Below are positions 1 to 8,249 of a stretch of DNA of 64,000 nt, piece by piece; the stretch's first letter is position 1, and every line of letters begins with the position of its first letter. Origin of the DNA: JAJDUF01 sp965238265 (lineage in GTDB: Bacteria > Chloroflexota > UBA11872 > UBA12225 > JAJDUF01); contig OZ250185.1 of NCBI GenBank assembly GCA_965238265.1, positions 1 through 64,000 on the forward strand. The letters are read 5' to 3'. Both the position numbers and the translations under genes were made by a program. The notes under the pieces are model-generated. The model made no database searches. It was given only the letters and a program-made list of their open reading frames with translations, and was not told where the DNA came from.

Positions 1-989
1 TCGGTGGCGACAATGGCGTTCTCGCCGGCCATGGCCTCCAAGAGGCTGGAGCTGCCCAAGTTCTCGAAACGCTGACACGAGACGAAGACCGAGGAGCGAG
101 CCAGCGCGCCGGAAATATCGGCGGTGTGGGCGAGGCGTAGGACCGACGTGAGCTGGTGGCGGGCAACCAGTGCCTGCACTTGGCGCTCCAGTTCACCTTG
201 ACCAAAGAGGGCAAAACGGGCGCCGGGGCAGCATTGGTGGATCAAGGCCGCCGCTTCGATGAACAGCTCGGGGTTTTTCTCGTAGTGCAGGCGCCCGGCC
301 CAGGTGACAAGCGGCTCCTTTGACTGCCAGGGCTGCACAATCCGATGGGAGCTGAGGTGGTGCAGCCCTGGCGTGTCATTGCCGGCTGTCGGTAGCGGGC
401 GGAAGCGTTCCGGGTCGGTGAAGTTGTCGAGCGTCACCACATACGCGCCGCGATCCCAGCCCAAGCGGCGCAAGGCGAGCCGTTCGTCGCTACTGCACGC
501 AATAATCGCGTCGGCGTGCCAGGTAGCATGGCGCAAGATGACACGCCGCACGCGCGAATAGAAACGCAGCCGCGCGTAGCGTAGCTCGCCGGCCATCGTG
601 ACGACCGTTGGGAAGCGGAGATTGTAGAAGAGGGGGGCATAGAGCCAGAATGTCGGCAGGAGTAGGAGATGCACTACTTGAGGCCTCGTGTCCCGCAAGT
701 AACGTAGCGCCTCTCGCTGGAGCCGAGCATACGCCAGCAGCCGGCGCTGCAATGGCAGCGGCGCAAACGCCGGTCCCAGGGAAACGATGCTCACCGCGGC
801 AAGAGACCGGCGCAGCCAGCGCTCGCGTTGAATGACGGCGGCGGTCTCGTCCGCGACAAGGAGCGAGACGCGACAGCGACGGCTGAGATGCTGCGCGAGC
901 GCCAGTGTTTGATGCTCGGCGCCGGAAAGATAGGGCGCTAAGAAGAGCAGGGCTACATGCTCCACTGACGCGCCGGCTTGCACAATCAT
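1..989 (-). CDS. GT4-type glycosyltransferase, C-terminus cut by window edge
   Basis: Translating the minus strand from ATG at 989 gives an open frame that leaves the window at position 1. The N-terminal half starts VEHVALLFLAPYLSGAEHQT, typical of the acceptor Rossmann domain of GT-B enzymes. The second half has WAGRLHYEKNPELFIEAA and later SCQRFENLGSSSLLEAMAG, the sugar-nucleotide site of family GT4. A TAG lies five codons upstream, so 989 is the only good start. A palindromic repeat (321-378) is read in frame as GLHHLSSHRIVQPW in the linker between the two Rossmann domains. It probably transfers a sugar to a lipid-linked or surface glycan; donor and acceptor are unknown. Confidence 0.85.
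   Translation of the reverse strand, partial: MIVQAGASVEHVALLFLAPYLSGAEHQTLALAQHLSRRCRVSLLVADETAAVIQRERWLRRSLAAVSIVSLGPAFAPLPLQRRLLAYARLQREALRYLRDTRPQVVHLLLLPTFWLYAPLFYNLRFPTVVTMAGELRYARLRFYSRVRRVILRHATWHADAIIACSSDERLALRRLGWDRGAYVVTLDNFTDPERFRPLPTAGNDTPGLHHLSSHRIVQPWQSKEPLVTWAGRLHYEKNPELFIEAAALIHQCCPGARFALFGQGELERQVQALVARHQLTSVLRLAHTADISGALARSSVFVSCQRFENLGSSSLLEAMAGENAIVAT
321..378. repeat. R1 palindromic repeat, copy A (inside glycosyltransferase gene)
   Basis: Arms TGACTGCCAGGGCTGCAC (321-338) and GTGCAGCCCTGGCGTGTCA (360-378) pair with one bulge around a 21-nt loop that contains ATCCGATG. The copy is translated in frame within the GT4 gene. Confidence 0.85.
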
Positions 990-1010
990 ATGTGTCGCAG
1001 ACTAAGGTCG
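966..1010. repeat. R1 repeat, degenerate copy at glycosyltransferase start
   Basis: The left arm TGACGCGCCGGCTTGCAC followed by AATCATATG matches the R1 left arm and loop start. A later GACTAAGGT resembles the right flank, but the closing arm is lost. It overlaps the first codons of the GT4 gene. Confidence 0.4.
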
Positions 1011-1122
1011 CCCGCCTCCGGCGGACCCCCCGATCCGCAGGAGGACAGCAAGTTCGCTGCCGCAACGCCGCGGGTGAGGGCTAGGGTGGGGGCCACGGCC
1101 AGCTGCTCCACGAGGATCGCTC

Positions 1123-2103
1123 CTACGGTGCCTGGTCTTCTGCGGCGACGATTGCCGGGTCGGGCCTGATGATCCACGAAATGCGTACCCGGCGTACCTC
1201 CATCTCGCCGCCATGCAGGTCGTCCGAGCGAGTCTCGCCAAACCGTACCCGCTTCAAGTGCTCAAGCGGTATGCCGCTCCACACCTCGCGGCCGTCTATC
1301 GCCAGCGAGGTGCCGCTCGGTCCGAACTCCAGAGTGAGCTTGTGCCACTCGGAGGTGCTGGGGGCTGGATCGGGGATCTCGGTACCTACGGTCTGCCCAT
1401 CGGCTGTTGGGTGCGTGAGGTGCCAGTCCCCTGGGCGAGCCTGCAGCAGCAGTTGGCGGCCATCGCGGTTGAGGGCTTCAACGAGGATGTAGAACTGGCC
1501 GGCAAGCCGAAAGCGCGTCTCCCAGGCAATCGTGTAGTCGGGTTGCCGCTCCCGTAATGCGGCCGGATGCCAAGGACGCGGTAGCGGTCGTTCCAGTTCG
1601 AACAGCGGCTGAACCCAGCCGATGGAGCCGGCCGGGGTCTCCACCCGGACCGTCCCATCGGCAACCGCGAGGGTAGCGCTGGGGCCTAGGTCGCTCTCCC
1701 AGCGCGCCGGGTCGAGCGCCGCGCCTGCGAAGGTCCCCTCAAAGACGACTCTCTCTTGGGCACTCTGCTCGGCGCTCCAGAGGCGGGCGTAGTGCCAGGC
1801 ATCACCAGGCAGCAGAGTGAGGATCAGACCGGCCGCGGCCCATACATAGGCTGGTGTGAACTGCCAGGCCAAGAGGACCGCCACGATGATGGCACTGACT
1901 CCGGCGATAGCGAGCGACCGCACGTAGGACTCGTAGGTGCCATCGGCGACTGCGTTATACGTCATGAGCCTCGCTGCCAAGGATATGATCAGGAGCAGCC
2001 CAACTCCGCCGCTTCCCAGGAGGAAGGCCCGCAGGTCTATGCTCATCGGCGCCGGTGTTGGCGATGGTGCTGGCGCTGCAGGTGCTGGGGAATCTGCCAT
2101 CAT
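1123..2103 (-). CDS. Membrane protein with C-terminal beta-sandwich-like domain, paralogue 1
   Basis: No family is recognised by name. The protein (about 326 aa from ATG 2103) has an Ala/Pro-rich N-terminus and three or four hydrophobic segments up to about residue 120. A soluble domain follows with pattern FEGTFAGAALDPARWESD and a late RFGETRSDDLHGGEMEVRR, resembling concanavalin/LamG-like folds. A TTG start at 2130 is possible, but ATG 2103 forms a TGATG overlap with the upstream methyltransferase-GT2 gene, implying translational coupling. The tail is shared with the protein at 3700-4614. An extracytoplasmic glycan-related role is inferred from the neighbours only. Confidence 0.75.
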   Translation of the reverse strand: MMADSPAPAAPAPSPTPAPMSIDLRAFLLGSGGVGLLLIISLAARLMTYNAVADGTYESYVRSLAIAGVSAIIVAVLLAWQFTPAYVWAAAGLILTLLPGDAWHYARLWSAEQSAQERVVFEGTFAGAALDPARWESDLGPSATLAVADGTVRVETPAGSIGWVQPLFELERPLPRPWHPAALRERQPDYTIAWETRFRLAGQFYILVEALNRDGRQLLLQARPGDWHLTHPTADGQTVGTEIPDPAPSTSEWHKLTLEFGPSGTSLAIDGREVWSGIPLEHLKRVRFGETRSDDLHGGEMEVRRVRISWIIRPDPAIVAAEDQAP

Positions 2104-3698
2104 CACACCTCTCGTAGACGTTTTATCCACCGCGCCAGCTTGAGCCGCCGAAAGCCGATCAGACTCATGCGCGCCAGTAGGAGGCCATGCGACAACACAC
2201 GCACCTTGGAGGCACCATAGGAGCGGCGGCGGTAGCGAATGGGCACCTCGATGAGACTAAGTCCCAAGCGGGCGGCCCCGAACAGGAGGTCGAAATCGCC
2301 GAATGGGTCAAAGTCCCCGAAATAGGCCCGTCCGGCCGCTAGGCGGTCGTAGGCCTCCTTAGGCAGCACCTTGGTACCGCAGAGCGTATCCTTGATGCGC
2401 TGACCGAGGAGCCAAGTGAAGATCAGGCTGAAGGTCTTATTACCAACCAGGTTGGCGAAGCGCATCGCCTCATCTTCCAGGGGGTAGGCGAGTCGGCTGC
2501 CATTAATGAATTCAGCGACGCCTTCGGCTACACCCAGGTAGAACTTGGGTAGCTCCTCCGGCGGAACGGTCAGGTCGGCATCGAGGATCATCAGGACATC
2601 GCCCTTCGCCGCCGCGAAACCCTTCCGCACGGCATGCCCCTTCCCCAGAGAAAGCATGAGGTCGGGCGGAGTCTGTTCGGATGCGGAAGATGGCTGGCCC
2701 GGTGTGTCGTCGAGCGGGGCGGTCGTGGACGCGGCTGCCGGCGGGGCAGTGTCGTTTCGCGGAACCTGATCGATGAGCACGATGTCCTTGCGTCCACGAT
2801 GCCGGGCCATCTGCTCGCGGATACGCTCGCGTGTGCCGTCGGTTGATGCCCCATCCACAAAGACCAACTCGGTGTGGGTACCCATCGCCGGCACGCGCTC
2901 CACACACGCTTGGATGTTGCCGGCTTCGTTGCGGCACGGAACGATGACCGAGCACGATAGAGGCCTTTGCTGCGGCCGCGGCCGCGGCCGTAAGACCCAG
3001 TAGAGTACCAGGGCCATATGGCGTAGCAACGACCGGTTGGCCGCTTGGTCCAGCCATGCTCCCATCAGCGGCAATCGGACAGGCGATAACATGGCTTGAC
3101 CACGCTCCACCACATCGAAGTGTGCCAAGCGCAAGAGGTTCTCGATATCGGGGGTGCCGAGCCAGTTCTCGAGACCTACCGGCATCTTCAGACCGACGTT
3201 TTCGGCGAGTGCCAATGCCGGCCGCCACACGAAATTGTGGCTGATGATAACCACCCGCGTGTCGGGCTTGGCAGCCTCGTGGACCGAGCGTAGGGTCTGC
3301 CATACGTCGTCAACGTACCCCAGCATATCGGCAAGGATGATGGCATCCCACGGAGCATCGAGTGGAACAGCTTGAGCGTCGCCCTCGACGAAATGCAGCT
3401 GCGGATAGCGCGAGCGCGCAACAGTGAGGCTGCGCCGACTGATATCCACGCCGATACCCAGTGATGGCTCTAGGCTGGCCAGCAGGTCGCCGGTATTGCA
3501 GCCCAGTTCCATCACGTGACCCTGCGGCGGCACATACCGGCGGCAAATCGCACTCAGCGTAGTGTGGTAATAGTCGGCGCGGCGTTTCCAGGTGGCGCGC
3601 TGCCCGGCGTGACGGTCAAACGCCGCGGCAACCGCCCGCCGCCGTCGCTGTGCATCGGCCCAATAAGGAGAGGTGTTGGCATCCACCACCGTTTCCAT
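2103..3698 (-). CDS. SAM methyltransferase fused to GT2 glycosyltransferase
   Basis: About 531 aa. Residues about 10-220 form a class I methyltransferase with motif I VMELGCNTGDLLASL, then GVDISRRSL and EGDAQAVPLD. From about residue 240 a GT2 domain follows with SVIVPCRNEAGNIQACV, LVFVDGASTDGT and the metal-binding DAD in MILDADLTVPPEEL. A low-complexity Pro/Ala/Ser/Thr stretch of about 35 residues splits the GT2 core between VLIDQ and LGKGHAVRKGF. ATG 3698 is preferred over TTG 3716. It lies one base after the upstream stop. The gene sits between the two paralogous membrane proteins, in a tightly packed operon. The likely role is glycosyl transfer to a polyprenyl phosphate or related lipid. 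Confidence 0.88.
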   Translation of the reverse strand: METVVDANTSPYWADAQRRRRAVAAAFDRHAGQRATWKRRADYYHTTLSAICRRYVPPQGHVMELGCNTGDLLASLEPSLGIGVDISRRSLTVARSRYPQLHFVEGDAQAVPLDAPWDAIILADMLGYVDDVWQTLRSVHEAAKPDTRVVIISHNFVWRPALALAENVGLKMPVGLENWLGTPDIENLLRLAHFDVVERGQAMLSPVRLPLMGAWLDQAANRSLLRHMALVLYWVLRPRPRPQQRPLSCSVIVPCRNEAGNIQACVERVPAMGTHTELVFVDGASTDGTRERIREQMARHRGRKDIVLIDQVPRNDTAPPAAASTTAPLDDTPGQPSSASEQTPPDLMLSLGKGHAVRKGFAAAKGDVLMILDADLTVPPEELPKFYLGVAEGVAEFINGSRLAYPLEDEAMRFANLVGNKTFSLIFTWLLGQRIKDTLCGTKVLPKEAYDRLAAGRAYFGDFDPFGDFDLLFGAARLGLSLIEVPIRYRRRSYGASKVRVLSHGLLLARMSLIGFRRLKLARWIKRLREV

Positions 3699-3699
3699 G

Positions 3700-4614
3700 T
3701 CAGCCGTCCCAGGCAAGTCTATACTCCAGGCGCTCGATACTTAGCTCACCGCCATGCAGCTCATCAGTATGCACCTCGCCAAAGCGAATCTCCCGCAATG
3801 GCCCGAGGGCAAGACCCCGCCACACCAGGCGCTCGTCAATCTCCAGCGCCACCCAATCCCCGGAACGGGTGACGCGCCAGGTGTGATCCACGCCATCGGC
3901 AACGGACGCTTGGCGAACCTCATGCCCCACCACCGAGCCATTGGCCTGGGGTACCGTCAAATGCATACCGTAGGGCGTCCCCTGCAAGAGCAAGCCATCA
4001 ATCATAGCGACCACGAAGAACTGATTCTGCAGTCGCAGGCGCGCCGTCCAGCGGAGCTCCTCGGTCACGGATGGTCTTCCCAAGCCCATCAACTGCCACC
4101 ATCGCGGCCGCGGCGACAGCAGCGCGGCCGGGCGCGGCGGCAGCGGCATGGTAACGAAGGCTCGCACCCCAGGTGGCGTGCGGATAGCGAGCCGACCACC
4201 CTGTACGCTGACTTCAGCACCGTCTTCCGCTGTGAACTGCCAGCGCTGGGCAACCCCGGCATCCAGGAACTCCTCGCGCACATGCGCAATGGGCACACCC
4301 GCGGTCGGGGCCTGAGCCAGCCGCACGATATGCAGCGCATGTCCGGCAACCAGGATCACTCCCGTTGCTGCGAGCGTCCAGGCTACTGAGCCGGACAGCC
4401 AGGTTACGACCGCAGCAGCGACCAGTGTGGCCAGCGCCGTCAGGATGATGCTGGCAAGAAAGGAGCGCTGGCCGCCATGCGCCACGGGATGATAGCTAGT
4501 GGCGACGGCACCGGAAACGATTGCAGTTGGGAGAATGCCACTCGCAGCCCAGCGAACGGCGGAGGCGGTGTGACCAGCCAGCAAGCTACGGCCGCGCTCA
4601 CGAGTTGTCATCAT
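3700..4614 (-). CDS. Membrane protein with C-terminal beta-sandwich-like domain, paralogue 2
   Basis: 304 aa. Two hydrophobic segments lie near residues 15-35 and 50-90. A soluble domain from about residue 105 begins REEFLDAGVAQRWQFTAEDG and ends RFGEVHTDELHGGELSIERL, matching the tail of the protein at 1123-2103. It overlaps the upstream GT2 gene by 17 bp and ends one base before the ATG of the methyltransferase-GT2 fusion. No catalytic motif is visible. A glycan-binding or scaffold role for the adjacent transferases is inference. Confidence 0.75.
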   Translation of the reverse strand: MMTTRERGRSLLAGHTASAVRWAASGILPTAIVSGAVATSYHPVAHGGQRSFLASIILTALATLVAAAVVTWLSGSVAWTLAATGVILVAGHALHIVRLAQAPTAGVPIAHVREEFLDAGVAQRWQFTAEDGAEVSVQGGRLAIRTPPGVRAFVTMPLPPRPAALLSPRPRWWQLMGLGRPSVTEELRWTARLRLQNQFFVVAMIDGLLLQGTPYGMHLTVPQANGSVVGHEVRQASVADGVDHTWRVTRSGDWVALEIDERLVWRGLALGPLREIRFGEVHTDELHGGELSIERLEYRLAWDG

Positions 4615-5581
4615 CTACACTCGTGCGAGCGAAGCCACGCTGCGCCACGGTAGGAGGCAGCGGCGAGCCGTGCTGGCGCCGGAGCAGGTCCGCCACCAGT
4701 CCCAGCCCGAACAATGGGAGCACGGCCGCCAACTGAAGTGCGCCAATTGTCCAGAGCACTGCCGTGCCTATCATCCAGCCCACTCCAACCGCGATGACTC
4801 CTGCGAGGGCGCTGAGTGCAGCCAGGACGAGGAAGAGCTTGATTGGATTGTAGCGTGTAATTGCCTGCACGAGTATCTGGGAGGCGCGCAGCGTATCGCG
4901 CACGTAGCGCACCTTGCTGTGCCCGATCCGCTGATGGTAGCTAACTGGTACGAACTTGACGAAGTAGCCATTGCTCAACAGTGCCAGCGTCATGGTCGTC
5001 GTAAACGACATGCCGCGGCTCAACGGGTCCGAGAAGGCCAGCACCAAGTCACGCCGCATCACCCGGAGACCCGAGTTGACATCAGGAATCGCAGTACCCG
5101 TCACGAATGAGCAGAGGGCACCAAAGGCCAGCCGGGCCGGAAACTTGAAGAGCGATCCCCGGTAGGCACGCCCGGTACGCGCGCCCACGACCATATCGTA
5201 CTCCCCGACCCATTGCAGCAGCTCAGGCAGCGCTTCAGTCGGGTAGGTGCCATCGGCATCGGTGATGACGATGCACTCATAGCGGGCTGCGAGCACACCG
5301 TCATAGATAGATGCGCCGTAGCCCGCGTTCTGTGGATGCCGGATGACGCGCACTCCGTCTCTTTGCCGCGCGCGCGCTCCCGTTCCATCGTCGGAGCCGT
5401 CGTCCACGACGATGATTTCGTATGTAACGCCGAGTTCCCCGAGCACGGTCACGAGCCTGTCGAGCACCGGGCCAATGCCGGCCTCCTCATTGAGCGCCGG
5501 CACTACTACCGAGAGCGCGCTCTCGGTCACAGGCCGCTCTCCACCGTCACTCATCGCGGCCATCCGTGAGCTACTCTGCAT
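4598..5581 (-). CDS. GT2 glycosyltransferase, DPM/polyprenyl-phosphate type
   Basis: The N-terminal catalytic domain shows SVVVPALNEEAGIGPVLDRL, IIVVDDGSDDGTG and ITDADGTYP, the signature of dolichol-phosphate-mannose-synthase-like GT2 enzymes. Two C-terminal hydrophobic segments (about residues 245-300) suggest membrane anchoring. Such enzymes load sugars from nucleotide donors onto polyprenyl phosphate for later use by polytopic transferases, which are present next door at 8250-10724. ATG 5581 is preferred over TTG 5584; internal ATGs at 5563 and 5554 remain possible. Confidence 0.9.
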   Translation of the reverse strand: MQSSSRMAAMSDGGERPVTESALSVVVPALNEEAGIGPVLDRLVTVLGELGVTYEIIVVDDGSDDGTGARARQRDGVRVIRHPQNAGYGASIYDGVLAARYECIVITDADGTYPTEALPELLQWVGEYDMVVGARTGRAYRGSLFKFPARLAFGALCSFVTGTAIPDVNSGLRVMRRDLVLAFSDPLSRGMSFTTTMTLALLSNGYFVKFVPVSYHQRIGHSKVRYVRDTLRASQILVQAITRYNPIKLFLVLAALSALAGVIAVGVGWMIGTAVLWTIGALQLAAVLPLFGLGLVADLLRRQHGSPLPPTVAQRGFARTSVDDDNS

Positions 5582-5903
5582 CAACGGTGCCTCGACCCCT
5601 CAGCGGACGTGAAGAATGACGCGCCAGGTCCGCACCACCATAGCTCATCGGATTGTGCAGACCTGGCGCGTCACCCCGCCACCTCTGCCACAAACTGTCA
5701 GCCACCACCAGGATGAAGGTAAAGGTCAGACCCAACCCGACGATGACATCCAGCCGGGTCTCCAAGGATGCCGTGCTGGGCGCAGCATATGGCTCCGCCC
5801 AGGTAGCCAAGAGTATGGCAATGGCTAGGCCCAAGCCGGCGGGGTCAAACCGGCGCACAACGGACTGCAACATCTCGACCAATCCTGATCCTATGGCTCC
5901 CAC
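5571..5903 (-). CDS. Small membrane protein, C-terminus made of repeat sequence
   Basis: 110 codons from GTG 5903. Two hydrophobic helices (about residues 20-35 and 48-68) precede a tail. Codons about 77-96 are the R1 repeat at 5617-5673, giving GLHNPMSYGGADLARHS, and the last codons overlap the next GT2 gene. The genuine protein probably ended near residue 75 before the repeat altered its C-terminus. No function is assigned. Confidence 0.55.
   Translation of the reverse strand: MGAIGSGLVEMLQSVVRRFDPAGLGLAIAILLATWAEPYAAPSTASLETRLDVIVGLGLTFTFILVVADSLWQRWRGDAPGLHNPMSYGGADLARHSSRPLRGRGTVDAE
5617..5673. repeat. R1 palindromic repeat, copy B
   Basis: Arms TGACGCGCCAGGTCCGCAC and GTGCAGACCTGGCGCGTCA pair at 18 of 19 positions. 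The loop carries CATCGGAT, the reverse complement of the shared ATCCGATG. Confidence 0.9.
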
Positions 5904-6001
5904 GTGGCCCCCACCCTAACCCTCCCCCATGCTGATACACAGTGAAGGGAACTACCGTCCCCCTGCACAGCGGGGGGACCATAGGGGGGCCAACATCCTG
6001 C

Positions 6002-6739
6002 TCAGTACCAAGTCACAACGACCCTATCGTACCGATCAAACAGCCACAGCTCTACTATGTATCTCCCAGACTGTATGCCGGCCGTAGCCGGCGCCAAGTC
6101 TACCTCATGCCAGCGCTCGCCATCAAAGTAGCGGCTCGCGTTGGCCCCAGCCGTTGGCCGGTGGCTGTATCCCCAGACCAATCTGCCGGCCAGGTGATTC
6201 CCAGCCTCAGGTTGGAACTCTGCGGTTGTTGTCAGCGAGGTTTCGAGTTGTCCGCGAGTCACCGGCGTGCGAAACCAAGGTCCACCTTGGCACCCTTGCA
6301 CTTCCCGATCTAACGCCGGCAGCTCCGCACCGTTGAGCATGACCGTCACGCCGGCCGGCCGTGCAGTGTCCGGCACATCCAGGCACACGCGGACGAAGGC
6401 AAGCTCGGCCCGCTCCCAAGCGGCCTTCCAGTCTGACGACCGGAGTGGTAAGCGCCAGCGGTGCTGAACGAGCGCTGAGTCGGAGATCCACGCTGCTGAC
6501 CCGCCGGGCGGGCCTACATGTGTCGTGGGGACAGGACCTACTGCGAGCCAACCGGTCAGGGCCACAATCGCTGCACCCAGAGTGAGCGCTGCCCTCCCAC
6601 CAAACACGCGGTCAACGGTCAGGATAGCTACCGGGACGAGCAGCACCAAAAAGAAGGCGTGGGCGGCCCACTGTGACCAGGATGGTCTGGCGAGCGCGAG
6701 CACCGCGGCGGCTACCAGTGGAGGCCCGACACTACGCAT
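6002..6739 (-). CDS. Hypothetical membrane-anchored protein of glycan block
   Basis: ATG 6739 gives 245 aa starting MRSVGPPLVAAAVLALARP. Hydrophobic segments lie at about residues 5-70. A soluble C-terminal domain contains AELAFVRVCLDVPDTARPAGV and ends with RYIVELWLFDRYDRVVVTWY, suggesting an extracytoplasmic beta-rich domain. The frame is open further upstream to 6883, but those 48 codons consist almost wholly of two R1 repeats and are probably not translated. Function unknown; it lies in the minus-strand glycosyltransferase block. Confidence 0.65.
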   Translation of the reverse strand: MRSVGPPLVAAAVLALARPSWSQWAAHAFFLVLLVPVAILTVDRVFGGRAALTLGAAIVALTGWLAVGPVPTTHVGPPGGSAAWISDSALVQHRWRLPLRSSDWKAAWERAELAFVRVCLDVPDTARPAGVTVMLNGAELPALDREVQGCQGGPWFRTPVTRGQLETSLTTTAEFQPEAGNHLAGRLVWGYSHRPTAGANASRYFDGERWHEVDLAPATAGIQSGRYIVELWLFDRYDRVVVTWY

Positions 6740-6746
6740 GAGCGCC

Positions 6747-6804
6747 TGACCGCTTGGTCTGCACCACCTTAGCTGCCATCGGATTGTGCAGACCAAGCGT
6801 GTCA
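6747..6804. repeat. R1 palindromic repeat, copy C
   Basis: Arms TGACCGCTTGGTCTGCAC and GTGCAGACCAAGCGTGTCA pair around a loop with CATCGGAT. The arm pair GCTTGG/CCAAGC replaces GCCAGG/CCTGGC of copies A and B, a compensatory change. Confidence 0.9.
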
Positions 6805-6816
6805 CCAGCGGCCAGG

Positions 6817-6874
6817 TGGCATGCTTGGTCTGCACGACCTCGGCTTTCATCGGATGATGCAGACTTGGCGCGTC
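6817..6874. repeat. R1 palindromic repeat, copy D (tandem with C)
   Basis: A more diverged copy 12 bp after copy C in the same orientation. It shares GGTCTGCA, CATCGGAT and the end GGCGCGTCA, but the outer arms pair poorly. Confidence 0.75.
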
Positions 6875-6892
6875 ACCGTTCATCGCCGGCCG

Positions 6893-8206
6893 TCATCTTT
6901 CATCCGCAAACATCCATCGTGGGGTCCAGTAGTGGAAGTTGTTGTCAAACTCCCCATAGCCGACAAGCGCTACTACGCTCGGAGTAACCAGCAGCAGCAG
7001 ACCGAGCATGACGACGACTGCTGACAGCGCGCCGCGTGAGCGCCAACTCGCTGTTGCCTGCGCCACATGGGCTAGACCAGCCGCGACCAGCAGGTAGATC
7101 GCCGGGTACGCAAAGAACGCCGTGCGGGGGATAGCGAAGCGGATGGTGAAGAGTAGTGCGGAGACGAGCGTAGCGAGGCAGAGGGCCAGCGCCCAACGGC
7201 GGACACGCTGTCCGGCAACGAGATAGCCATACGCAGCAGCAAGCAGCATCACACCGGGGAACGCGGCATAGCTGGTGCCAGCACTCGGAACTATACGTAG
7301 CGTGTTGAGAAAAGCACTCGGACCATTCAAGAGCGCCGACCACCAACTGTTCAGCGCCTCCGCGAGCAGGGCGCTGTTGGTCGTGTCGAAGTCCAGACCA
7401 ACGACCGTCGAGCCAATGAGCAGCCAGGCTTGTGCCAGACCCAGCGTCACGGCGCCCAGGCCCAGCAAGTACACGAACGGCGCGCGTCGCAACCCATACA
7501 GCCAGATAAAGGCGAGCAGCGCAAGATAGACTGGGTAGATCAACGAGACGGCCGCGATCAGCCAGCCGGTGTGCAGCCAATCACGCCAGCGAAACGGCGG
7601 TCGCAGCAGGCCGGACCACTCCACAAAGGCCAGGACCATCGCCACGCTCGCAAAGCCCAGGAGTGTTGATACCGGTGTACCGACCATGAAGCTAAAGCCT
7701 TGCCCCGTCGCCGTCAACGTACCCGCCGTCCAGGCTGCAAGACGACTGCCCAACAGCCGCCCACCGAGCCAGTACATGGAAAGCGCGGCCCCCAGCCACG
7801 CGAGGGCATTGAGAGCAACGAAGGACTGATAGTGCCCCATAAATAGTGAGGCGAGGGCACCAACGTACGCGTAGCCAGCGCGGAGATCGTAGATACCGGT
7901 ATCTTCGGGTCCCTGCTGACCCTGCATGAACCTGGTCAGGGCAAGGAAGGACATGGCATCGCCGTTGACGGGTATACCGTCCCAGAAGAGGACGTAGCCA
8001 TCTGCCGTGGTAAAGGTCTGGCCGGGCCGGCGGGCCGGCTTGGTGCTATCAACGAAGCCAGCGAAATCGCCAGTTCGGGCGACGGTCTGGGCGCCAATCA
8101 ACACGGTGAAGAGGAGTACCGGGAGCCAGTAACGTGCCCGCTTCCATACCATATGCTGGCGCAGGCTAAGGTGGTGCAGACCTGGCATGTCAGCCATTGC
8201 TCCCAT
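6893..8206 (-). CDS. Polytopic membrane protein, GT-C-like
   Basis: 437 aa with roughly ten hydrophobic segments. The first external loop carries DGYVLFWDGIPVNGDAMSFLALT, reminiscent of the acidic loop after TM1 in GT-C polyprenyl-dependent glycosyltransferases, but no family is certain. ATG 8206 has an upstream AGGA; ATG 8152 would avoid residues encoded by a half R1 repeat (MPGLHHLSLRQH). It lies between two other membrane proteins on the same strand. A role in glycan assembly is inferred from position. Confidence 0.75.
   Translation of the reverse strand: MGAMADMPGLHHLSLRQHMVWKRARYWLPVLLFTVLIGAQTVARTGDFAGFVDSTKPARRPGQTFTTADGYVLFWDGIPVNGDAMSFLALTRFMQGQQGPEDTGIYDLRAGYAYVGALASLFMGHYQSFVALNALAWLGAALSMYWLGGRLLGSRLAAWTAGTLTATGQGFSFMVGTPVSTLLGFASVAMVLAFVEWSGLLRPPFRWRDWLHTGWLIAAVSLIYPVYLALLAFIWLYGLRRAPFVYLLGLGAVTLGLAQAWLLIGSTVVGLDFDTTNSALLAEALNSWWSALLNGPSAFLNTLRIVPSAGTSYAAFPGVMLLAAAYGYLVAGQRVRRWALALCLATLVSALLFTIRFAIPRTAFFAYPAIYLLVAAGLAHVAQATASWRSRGALSAVVVMLGLLLLVTPSVVALVGYGEFDNNFHYWTPRWMFADER
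8174..8192. repeat. R1 repeat, half copy E
   Basis: Only the right arm GTGCAGACCTGGCATGTCA remains, preceded by the GCTAAGGTG loop edge. It is read in frame within the N-terminus of the adjacent membrane protein. Confidence 0.65.
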
Positions 8207-8249
8207 TCACCGCATTCCTAGCAAGAGGCTCCAGGCAACAAGGCAGGTG

